Source of the DNA: Oscillospiraceae bacterium
GTDB lineage: Bacteria; Bacillota; Clostridia; Oscillospirales; Ruminococcaceae
Length of the DNA stretch: 64,000 bases
Direction of reading: 5' to 3'
NCBI GenBank assembly: GCA_016298065.1
Contig: JAEDDN010000003.1
Coordinates: forward strand, 148,293 to 212,292
This document shows, in pieces, positions 17,639-24,425 of the stretch (position 1 is the first letter of the stretch; every line of letters begins with the position of its first letter). The notes under the pieces are model-generated. The model was not told where the DNA came from, ran no database searches, and saw only the letters and a list, made by a program, of their open reading frames with translations. The position numbers were made by a program, and so were the translations under genes.

Positions 17639-18040
17639 TTATTCTTCGATTTCTTCTTCTGCTTCTTTATCGCCCTTTAATAAATCACGGATTTCGGTAA
17701 GCAAAACAATGTCAGCTGTAGGCTCTGCAGGAGCTTCCTCTTTCTTTTTCTTAAAGCGGTTAACAGCCTTGATGAAGATAAATATAACAAGAGCAACTAA
17801 GATAAAGTCAATGATAGCTTGAATAAAGCTTCCGTATGTAATGGTAGCGTCTCCTACATGACCTGCAAGTCCGGAGAAATCAATACCGCCGCAGATAATA
17901 CCTATAAGCGGCATAATGATGTCGTCTACAAGTGAGCTTACAATAGCGGTAAACGCTCCGCCGATGATGATGCCGACAGCCATATCAAGCACATTGCCCT
18001 TTGAGATAAATTCCTTAAACTCTTTAACAAACTTTTTCAT
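17639..18040 (-). CDS. mscL: Large-conductance mechanosensitive channel
   Basis: 133 residues, usual size. A membrane pentamer that opens under turgor shock and releases solutes. Seen: N-terminal amphipathic helix KEFKEFISKGNVLDMAVG, first membrane helix GIIIGGAFTAIVSSLV with the pore glycines, periplasmic loop, second helix IIDFILVALVIFIFIKAV, then a cytoplasmic bundle rich in Lys/Glu. A single gene preceded by a long leader that contains an inverted repeat touching its ribosome-site region. Confidence 0.96.
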   Translation of the reverse strand: MKKFVKEFKEFISKGNVLDMAVGIIIGGAFTAIVSSLVDDIIMPLIGIICGGIDFSGLAGHVGDATITYGSFIQAIIDFILVALVIFIFIKAVNRFKKKKEEAPAEPTADIVLLTEIRDLLKGDKEAEEEIEE

Positions 18041-18055
18041 AATAATCTCCTATCC

Positions 18056-18097
18056 TGTCGCTTTAAGTAATAAAGCAGTAAAACCCCCAAAGCGACA
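18056..18097 (-). promoter_or_regulatory. Inverted repeat just upstream of the mscL ribosome site
   Basis: Minus strand TGTCGCTTT (18089-18097) and AAAGCGACA (18056-18064) can form a 9-bp stem with a 24-base loop, 4 bases before GGAGAT and 16 before the ATG. Its position suggests an effect on mscL translation, which is inference only. Confidence 0.45.
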
Positions 18098-18281
18098 AAC
18101 AGGGATTTTAAAAATGTTTTAAGCTTATCTTAAATTATAAAGCCGACAACGAACATACCTTTTTAAAAATACAATAGAATTTTTTATGATTTTGTGTTAT
18201 CATATAACTGTAGTTTAAAAACACATATTCGCTTTAACTAAATTAAAAAGTAAACCTAAAACAATAATATTTCTTTAAATT

Positions 18282-18310
18282 ATTATAGCACGTTATATGT
18301 TTTGAAACAA
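18282..18310 (-). promoter_or_regulatory. Possible mscL promoter
   Basis: Minus strand TTGTTT (18305-18310), 17 bases, TATAAT (18282-18287). It would give a leader of about 235 bases. The rest of the 328-base gap between mscL and the LCP gene shows only AT-rich sequence, with no clear plus-strand promoter. Confidence 0.55.
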
Positions 18311-18368
18311 GAAAAAATTAGATTATTAGGATTTTTTGTCGGTTATTTATAAAGAAAAGGGTGTAAAT

Positions 18369-19406
18369 ATGAATAAAGACGATAAATTTGAATTTAACGA
18401 GGAATTTAAAGCTTCTCTTGAAGAAGAAATAGGTAAAGAGGAAAAAGTAAAAAACAAAAAGAAATGGAAAAAACCGCTTATTATCGTTTCGGCGATTGTT
18501 TTAATCCCTGTGCTTATAGGTACAATACTTTTCTTTTACTTTTTCGGCGGACTTAATATGAAAAAGTTTGACCTTTCGGACGAAGCCTTAGGTATTACCA
18601 ATGCCAAAGATAAGGATAAACGTGATATTGTAAATATTGCGCTTTTCGGTGTGGATACAAGGGTTGACGATTACAGCGGTCGTTCCGACACGATAATGAT
18701 TTTAACAATAGACAATGAGCTTAATAAGATAAAGCTTACCTCTATTGCCCGTGATACCTATTTGACAATTCCGGGACGCTCGGAAAAGACCAAGGTAAAC
18801 CACGCATATTCCTACGGCGGAGCCGAGCTTGCAATAGAAACCTTAAACTATAACTTTGACTTAAATATAAGGGATTATGCGACGATAAACTTTCATAAGT
18901 TAGCGCAGGTAATAGATATGGTAGGCGGCGTTGAGGTTTATATAGACGAGGACGAGCTTGTTGATATGAACCAAAGCCTGCCTAAAGACAAACGCTTTGC
19001 CGAAGCAGGAACCTACCTGCTCGACGGCGCAACTGCGGTAACATATACTCGAATACGTTACAATTCAGGCGGTGACAGCGCAAGAACAAACCGTCAGCGT
19101 GAAGTATTAAGCGCACTTTATAATAAAGGCAAGCAGATGAGCGTAGTGCAGTACCCTTCGCTCATAAGGCAGGTGCTTCCTTTGGTAGAAACGTCTCTTG
19201 AGTACTCCGAGATACTAGGCTACTCAATGATAATGTCAAAGGGTAACATACCGCTTGAACTTGCCGCTTATCCTAACGCAAACAGCAACGCAGAGGGCAA
19301 AATGATAGACGGAATTTGGTATTACGTTTATGATATTGACAAGGCGGCAGAATCGATAAACGCATTTATTTACGATGATATTTTCCCATATAAAAATGAA
19401 GAGTAA
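18369..19406 (+). CDS. LCP (LytR-CpsA-Psr) family cell-wall ligase
   Basis: 345 residues from the ATG at 18369 (preceded by AAAGGGTG); an in-frame start at 18336 is less likely. A charged cytoplasmic N-terminus, one membrane helix (about residues 40-60), then the extracellular LCP domain: NIALFGVDTR, RSDTIMILTID, TSIARDTYLTIPG, KVNHAYSYGGAE, VIDMVGGVEVYID and the Arg-rich TRIRYNSGGDSARTNRQREV. These enzymes attach teichoic acids or capsular polymers to peptidoglycan using lipid-linked donors. The last 11 codons belong to a tandem repeat that continues past the stop. Confidence 0.93.
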   Translation: MNKDDKFEFNEEFKASLEEEIGKEEKVKNKKKWKKPLIIVSAIVLIPVLIGTILFFYFFGGLNMKKFDLSDEALGITNAKDKDKRDIVNIALFGVDTRVDDYSGRSDTIMILTIDNELNKIKLTSIARDTYLTIPGRSEKTKVNHAYSYGGAELAIETLNYNFDLNIRDYATINFHKLAQVIDMVGGVEVYIDEDELVDMNQSLPKDKRFAEAGTYLLDGATAVTYTRIRYNSGGDSARTNRQREVLSALYNKGKQMSVVQYPSLIRQVLPLVETSLEYSEILGYSMIMSKGNIPLELAAYPNANSNAEGKMIDGIWYYVYDIDKAAESINAFIYDDIFPYKNEE

Positions 19407-19665
19407 GTATACCCCCCGACGAAGTCGGGGGGTATTTTCAAAGCCACGATGATGTTTTTCCATATAAAAATGAAGAGTAAGTATCCCCCCGACTTCGTCG
19501 GGGGGTATTTTGAATCTACGATGATGTTTTCCCATATGAAAGAGAAGAGTAAGTATACCCCCCGACTTCGTCGGGGGGTATTTTTAAAGCCACGATGATA
19601 TTTTCCCATATAAAAATGAAGAGTAAGTATACCCCCCCGACTTCGTCGGGGGGATTTTTAAAACT
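19372..19665 (+). repeat. Four tandem copies of the LCP gene 3' end plus terminator
   Basis: Unit of 72-74 bases at 19372-19445, 19446-19517, 19518-19591 and 19592-19665. Each copy holds ACGATGAT, a (T)CCCATAT-like core, GAAGAGTAA (the LCP stop codon in copy 1) and a terminator hairpin CCCCCCGAC / GTCGGGGGG. Copy 1 has loop GAA, copies 2-4 have TTC, so one hairpin is inverted relative to the others. Copies 2-4 are outside the gene. A tandem duplication of a gene end, giving four terminators in series. Confidence 0.95.
19409..19435 (+). terminator. LCP gene terminator (first of four tandem copies)
   Basis: ATACCCCCCGAC-GAA-GTCGGGGGGTAT followed by TTTTC, directly after the stop codon. Confidence 0.85.
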
Positions 19666-19700
19666 AAGTTTGATTTCCACAAAGCATATATAATATAAAA

Positions 19701-19729
19701 AACTCCTCCCGACTGCTTCGGGAGGAGTT
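19701..19729 (-). terminator. Terminator of trpS
   Basis: AACTCCTCCCGA / TCGGGAGGAGTT (with a CTGCT-like loop), 10 bases past the trpS stop, T-rich on the minus strand. Confidence 0.85.
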
Positions 19730-19739
19730 AATCTTTAAT

Positions 19740-20750
19740 TTACTTTGCAATAAAGCCCACTTTTTTATAAACCTTTTGAAGTGTTCTGTCAGCAAATTTT
19801 GAAGCTGTTTCGGCTCCACGTTTATATGCTTCGGTTAAATAAGCCTTGTCGTTTATAAGTCTTTCGTAATTTTCTCTTACGGGTCTTAAATGCTCGGCAA
19901 CCGCTTCGCCGACTGCATTCTTAAAGTAGCCGTAGCCTTTTGAGTCAAATTCCTTTTCAATTTCGTCTACGGTTTTGTTTGTAACTACAGAGTAAATGGT
20001 AATAAGATTGTTTATTCCGTCTTTGCCTTCGCCCATACGAACACTTGCTTCGGAATCGGTAACAGCTTTTTTAAACTTTTTAACTATAACCTCGGGCTTG
20101 TCGAGAATTGTTATAAATGAATTTGGATTGCTGTCCGACTTTGACATCTTTTTGGTAGGGTCGCTAAGCGACATTACCTTTGCGCCTGCTTTGGGAATAT
20201 ATCCGTCAGGTACGGTAAAGGTGTTGCCGTAGTTATTGTTAAAGCGTATAGCAACGTTTCTTGCAAGCTCAAGGTGCTGTTTTTGGTCTGCGCCTACAGG
20301 CACTAAATCAGCCTGATACAATAAAATATCCGCCGCCATTAAAGACGGGTAGGTAAATAAGCCTGCGTTTATGTTGTCTGCGTGTTTAGCGCTTTTATCC
20401 TTAAACTGCGTCATTCTTGAAAGCTCACCGAACTGAGTGTTGCAGGATAATATCCAGCTTAACTCTGCGTGCTGGTGAACGTGACTTTGCATAAAGGTAA
20501 GGCTCTTTTTTGGGTCTATACCGCAGGCTAAAACTATGGCAAACGCAGATAAAATTTGCTCACGAAGCTTTTTGGGGTCTTGTCTGACGGTGAGCGAATG
20601 CATATCTGCAATCATATATGCACAGTCATATTCCTCTTGGAGCTTTACCCAGTTTTTAATAGCTCCTATGTAGTTGCCGAGAGTGAACACTCCTGTCGGC
20701 TGAATACCGCTTAATATAATTTTCTTTTTTTCGTTTGGGGCTTGGGACAT
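19740..20750 (-). CDS. trpS: Tryptophan--tRNA ligase
   Basis: 336 residues, class Ic synthetase charging tRNA-Trp. Seen: ATP-binding HIGH equivalent PTGVFTLGNYIGA (about residues 18-30), MADILLYQADLVPVGADQKQHLELAR, and the KMSKS loop in TKKMSKSDSN (about residues 205-214). No T-box lies directly upstream: the gene begins 24 bases after the aminotransferase stop on the same strand, so it is probably transcribed from the promoter at 23443-23471. Confidence 0.97.
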   Translation of the reverse strand: MSQAPNEKKKIILSGIQPTGVFTLGNYIGAIKNWVKLQEEYDCAYMIADMHSLTVRQDPKKLREQILSAFAIVLACGIDPKKSLTFMQSHVHQHAELSWILSCNTQFGELSRMTQFKDKSAKHADNINAGLFTYPSLMAADILLYQADLVPVGADQKQHLELARNVAIRFNNNYGNTFTVPDGYIPKAGAKVMSLSDPTKKMSKSDSNPNSFITILDKPEVIVKKFKKAVTDSEASVRMGEGKDGINNLITIYSVVTNKTVDEIEKEFDSKGYGYFKNAVGEAVAEHLRPVRENYERLINDKAYLTEAYKRGAETASKFADRTLQKVYKKVGFIAK

Positions 20751-20774
20751 AAGATGTTTTCCTCCGATAATAAG

Positions 20775-21959
20775 CTAAAATTTTTGCGTAAGTTCGCCTA
20801 ATATTCTGATACCCTTAATAATATCCTCATCAGACGGGGTAGAGTAGTTTAATCTTATTGAGTTTGTGTGACAGGTGTCGTTTGGCATAAATGCACTGCC
20901 CGGTACAACGGCAACCTTATTTTTAATAGCTAACTTGCAAAATTCGTTCATATCTATATTTTCGGGCAAATCGCACCATACGAAAAGACCGCCCTCGGGA
21001 CGCTCGTATTTAAAGCTCTTGTTAAAGCAAACGTCCATTTCATCAAGCATTGTATCGCATTTGTGCTTGTAAATTTTCTGGAGCTTTTTAATATGCTCGC
21101 TATAGTCTACCGTGTTTAAGAAATCGTTGCAAATCATCTGAGATAAAAGGTTTGTGTGAACATCGCTTACCTGCTTGCACACTACTATTTTATTCAGTAT
21201 TTCTCTGTTTGCAACAACAAAACCGACTCTTATTCCCGGGGAGAGAACCTTTGAAAAGCTGCCGCAGTAAACAACGATTCCCTCTGTATCCATAGATTTT
21301 ATCGACGGAATATGCTCGCCGGAAAATCTTAGGTCGCCGTAAGGGTTATCTTCTATAATAATGAGACCGTATTTTTTTGCAAGCTCATATACGGCCTTTC
21401 TTTTTTCAAGGCTCATTGTATGGCCTGTTGGGTTTTGGAAGTTGGGGATAAGGTAAAGAAGCTTTGCACTCGGGTTAGCTTTAATGCTTTCCTCAAGCTT
21501 ATCAATCTTAATTCCGTCAACGTCCATATCAACGCCGATAACATTTTTGGTATAGGATTTAAAAGCATTAAGACTTCCTATAAAGCTTGGATTTTCGCTG
21601 ATTACGGCGTCGTTTTCGTTACAAAATACCTTACAGGTAAGCTCAACGCCCTGTTGTGCGCCGGACATAATAACTATATCGTCGTTTTCGTGAACGATTT
21701 TTTCACGGCTTAACATAACCCTTTTAATGCTTTCCTTAAGCGGTGCATAACCTTCGGTTACGCCGTACTGCAGAGCTAAAACAGGAGTTTTATTTAAAAT
21801 ATTATCAGATAAGCTTCTTATTGTTTCGGTAGGAATAGCCTCTGATGAGGGGTTACCTGCCGCAAGAGATATAACCTCGGGGTCGGAGGTGAATTTTAAA
21901 ATTTCTCTTATAGCGGACGCCTGTAGGTTACCCATCCTGTTTGCAAAATTATACTGCAT
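20775..21959 (-). CDS. PLP-dependent aminotransferase, class I/II (2-aminoadipate aminotransferase-like)
   Basis: 394 residues, fold type I. Seen: VISLAAGNPSSEAIP near the N-terminus, QYGVTEGYAPLKES, IPNFQNPTGHTMS (Asn/Pro contacts), EDNPYGDLRF, and the PLP lysine in GSFSKVLSPGIRVGFVV (about residue 235). The closest groups I recognise are LysN/MocR-type aminotransferases with broad specificity. The helix-turn-helix part of MocR regulators is absent, so this is an enzyme. Substrate unknown. In a same-strand cluster between the sugar transferase and trpS. Confidence 0.88.
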   Translation of the reverse strand: MQYNFANRMGNLQASAIREILKFTSDPEVISLAAGNPSSEAIPTETIRSLSDNILNKTPVLALQYGVTEGYAPLKESIKRVMLSREKIVHENDDIVIMSGAQQGVELTCKVFCNENDAVISENPSFIGSLNAFKSYTKNVIGVDMDVDGIKIDKLEESIKANPSAKLLYLIPNFQNPTGHTMSLEKRKAVYELAKKYGLIIIEDNPYGDLRFSGEHIPSIKSMDTEGIVVYCGSFSKVLSPGIRVGFVVANREILNKIVVCKQVSDVHTNLLSQMICNDFLNTVDYSEHIKKLQKIYKHKCDTMLDEMDVCFNKSFKYERPEGGLFVWCDLPENIDMNEFCKLAIKNKVAVVPGSAFMPNDTCHTNSIRLNYSTPSDEDIIKGIRILGELTQKF

Positions 21960-21991
21960 ATATATTCATTCCTTTTTGTAAATTTTAAGTT

Positions 21992-23374
21992 TTAATCCAT
22001 ATCTTGCGATTTAATCATTAACACAGTTTCGGTCGGCGATTTGTCAAAGCCTTCGGCACTGTCCTTTTTAAAGAATACCGTCAAGGTCTGCACCATAAGC
22101 TTTATGTCTTTAAGCACAGAATACTTTTCTATATATAGTAAGTCTAAAACAAGCTTGTCCTTAGGCGAGGTGTTATATTTACCTGCAATTTGCGCAAGCC
22201 CCGTAAGGCCAGCCTTTACTCTTAACCTGTATTCAAATTCCGGTAGAGCTTCGGTATACATACATACGTTTTCTATCATTTCGGGACGAGGACCTACAAT
22301 ACTCATATCGCCCTTTAAAATGTTTATAAGCTGTGGAAGCTCATCAAGACGTGTTTTTCTCAAAAAGCCCCCGACCTTTGTAATGCGCTCGTCATTTTCG
22401 GTTGCAGAAGCGTTTGCAACGTTTTCGTTCATTGTTCTGAATTTATATACGCTAAATACTCTGCCGTGAATAGTAGCTCTTTTTTGCTTAAATATTATCT
22501 TGCCGTGATCGTTTAGCTTAATGGCTATAGCGCAGATAAACATAACAGGCGAAGTTATCACAAGCCCGATAAACGATATTACAATGTCCATAAGGCGCTT
22601 TGCAAATCGTTGCTCTAAGGAAAGCTCTTTTTTGCTCCAGGATATAAAGGATTTGTCGTCGAGCATAGTATGCTTTGAGCCCAAGGCAACAACGTCGTTT
22701 ATTTCCGGGTTAAAGTAAACGCTTTTTTCGTTTTGATAACAAAATTCGATAATGTGAGTTCGCTCCTGTACAGGAACGTCGTATATAAACACCGTCTTGT
22801 TTTTAAGTATGGTGTCGTAAACTTTTTTTGAACGGTAATCAATAGCCGAAGTGATTTTATACTGCTTTTTATACTTTTTTATTACCCTTACAACCTTGTC
22901 GACGCTGTATTGAGACGAGGTTATTACACATACGTTTTCGGGAGGATTTACTTTAAAATAAAAAAAGTTGCCCAAATATACAAACGCATATATAATAAAC
23001 GCCTGAACAATCACAACCAGAATAAGTACGTCCCAGTCGGCAAAGGTAAGTCTTGAATACTTGTTTACGTTTGTATTCATTATACAAAGCTGTAAATATG
23101 TGATTAAATCGGTAATCACGGTAGCAAGTATCAAAGACTGCATAATCGGCTTGCTTTTTTGCTTTCCTATTGCATAACCGCCGTAAACGCTCATAAGGCT
23201 TATTCCCAAAACAACAAAGCTGAGCATTGTTATTGCAGAGGTTCTCGAAACAACTCTAAGCGAGTGGTTTGGTATTGCAAACAGCCCGAAAAACACTAAA
23301 AACAAGCAGCCGAACATCAATATTTTAAGTAAAAATATGATAGAGCGTTCAAATTTTTTAATAGAGTTTCTCAT
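21992..23374 (-). CDS. Polyprenyl-phosphate sugar-1-phosphate transferase (WbaP/ExoY-like)
   Basis: 460 residues. Several membrane helices in the first 150 residues, a CoA-binding-like soluble region, then the bacterial sugar transferase domain: RLMDIVISFIGLVITSP, FKQKRATIHGRVFSVYKFRTM, LRKTRLDELPQLINILKGDMSIVGPRPE and AGLTGLAQIAGKYN. It transfers a sugar phosphate to undecaprenyl phosphate, starting a surface polysaccharide. No glycosyltransferase cluster is adjacent, which is unusual for an initiating enzyme. First gene of the minus-strand run ending in trpS. Confidence 0.92.
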   Translation of the reverse strand: MRNSIKKFERSIIFLLKILMFGCLFLVFFGLFAIPNHSLRVVSRTSAITMLSFVVLGISLMSVYGGYAIGKQKSKPIMQSLILATVITDLITYLQLCIMNTNVNKYSRLTFADWDVLILVVIVQAFIIYAFVYLGNFFYFKVNPPENVCVITSSQYSVDKVVRVIKKYKKQYKITSAIDYRSKKVYDTILKNKTVFIYDVPVQERTHIIEFCYQNEKSVYFNPEINDVVALGSKHTMLDDKSFISWSKKELSLEQRFAKRLMDIVISFIGLVITSPVMFICAIAIKLNDHGKIIFKQKRATIHGRVFSVYKFRTMNENVANASATENDERITKVGGFLRKTRLDELPQLINILKGDMSIVGPRPEMIENVCMYTEALPEFEYRLRVKAGLTGLAQIAGKYNTSPKDKLVLDLLYIEKYSVLKDIKLMVQTLTVFFKKDSAEGFDKSPTETVLMIKSQDMD

Positions 23375-23442
23375 AATGGACCTCCTGTTAAGGTCGAATG
23401 AAAAAATTAAATAAACAAAGTAAAGTCAAAAATGATAAATGT

Positions 23443-23471
23443 ATTATAGCACATTAGTTATAATAATTCAA
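23443..23471 (-). promoter_or_regulatory. Promoter of the sugar transferase-aminotransferase-trpS run
   Basis: Minus strand TTGAAT (23466-23471), 17 bases, TATAAT (23443-23448), again with TGTGC before the -10. Confidence 0.8.
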
Positions 23472-23506
23472 ATTTTGCGGTAGGTAATGACAAAAGTCGT
23501 CAAAAG

Positions 23507-24091
23507 CTAATCATTTAATTCCTCAAGCGGTTTTGAAAAGCCTGCTAAAAATTCTTCTAAGAAAATGTCGATTTCCTTCATTTGCATTTGTTTTATCGAC
23601 TCAAACTGCGCTTTTTTAGCTAAGATAAATTCGTGGTTTCCTGCGTCCTCTTCCTCAATGCACTTGATAAGGGCGGATATTCTGTCTGCGCCCTTTACAA
23701 GACGCCATAAATATTCGTCGGATTCCTTAGGAATAAAGGCGTCCTCATACTCGTCCTTAAAATCCTCAGGCAACATATTAAGAAGCTTTTTTGAAGCCTC
23801 CTGCTCGATGTTTTTATATGCAGTTTTAATTTCCTGGTTAAAATATTTTATTGTGGTGGGTAAGTCGCCCGTGATGATTTCACTTGCATCGTGGAACAAA
23901 GCGAGCATTGTAACCCTACTTACGTCAATGTCGTTACCCAAACGCTTTTTTGAGATAACGGCAAGAGCTTGTGATATAATCACTACGTCTAAGGTATGCT
24001 CGGAAAGACTTTCTTTCCAGGTGTTTCTCATAAGCCCCCATCTGTTGACGTGCTTCATACGAAGTACCATAGAGTAAAAGTTATTTTCCAT
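23507..24091 (-). CDS. YfbR-like 5'-deoxynucleotidase (HD domain)
   Basis: 194 residues. Seen: RMKHVNRWGLMRN, SLSEHTLDVVIISQALA with the first His, ALFHDASEIITGDLPTTIKYF with the HD metal pair (about residues 68-82), and ADRISALIKCIEEE with a distal Asp. YfbR-type HD proteins dephosphorylate deoxynucleoside 5'-monophosphates in the cytosol. Length and motif order match YfbR rather than larger HD signalling proteins. It diverges from yfhO, with the second structured repeat between them. Confidence 0.9.
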   Translation of the reverse strand: MENNFYSMVLRMKHVNRWGLMRNTWKESLSEHTLDVVIISQALAVISKKRLGNDIDVSRVTMLALFHDASEIITGDLPTTIKYFNQEIKTAYKNIEQEASKKLLNMLPEDFKDEYEDAFIPKESDEYLWRLVKGADRISALIKCIEEEDAGNHEFILAKKAQFESIKQMQMKEIDIFLEEFLAGFSKPLEELND

Positions 24092-24155
24092 ACTTAAAAT
24101 CCTTTCAGTACAATTTTAAATAAATGCTTTTAATTTATACACAAAACTATTAGTT

Positions 24156-24334
24156 TATGTTATAATAACCTTAGTTTAGTTTGCACCAAAGGCGCAAACA
24201 GACTTCGTCTAAAAATCCTTTAAGGATTTTTAACTAAGAACATTTTAACTTATAATCCTGCCGTGATAAACACGGCTGTGGCTAATCGCCACCGACAAAG
24301 GCTAATGCCTTTGGGCTTATGTTATAATAACCTT
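24156..24334 (+). repeat. Structured repeat element, copy 2
   Basis: Second copy of the element at 1189-1363. It is flanked by near-identical direct repeats TATGTTATAATAACC (24156-24170 and 24318-24332). Hairpins correspond one to one with copy 1, with changed but still paired stems: GTTTGC/GCAAAC replaces GTC-GCGCC/GGCGC-GAC, AGAC/TCT replaces AAGC/GCTT, and the AAAAATCC/GGATTTTT, GCCGTG/CACGGC, GTGGC/GCCAC and CAAAGGC/GCCTTTG stems are kept. CTTAGTT and AACTAAG close the first three. It ends 91 bases before yfhO, in the same orientation as copy 1 before its gene. The remaining bases of the gap are AT-rich without other clear signals. Confidence 0.7.
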
Positions 24335-24425
24335 TATCAAGATTATTGTTAAGTGTTCTTCGAGTAAGATAACAGTACTTTTGTTTATTATATAATGTTT
24401 TTGAAAATAAAGGAAGAGGGATTTT

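Noticed and set aside
19236..19609. Minus-strand open frames with repeated YLLFIFIWENIIV-type segments
   Set aside because: Produced by translating the tandem terminator array in reverse.
19372..19665. CRISPR-like array
   Set aside because: Units are contiguous copies of a gene end plus terminator with no unique spacers and no cas genes.
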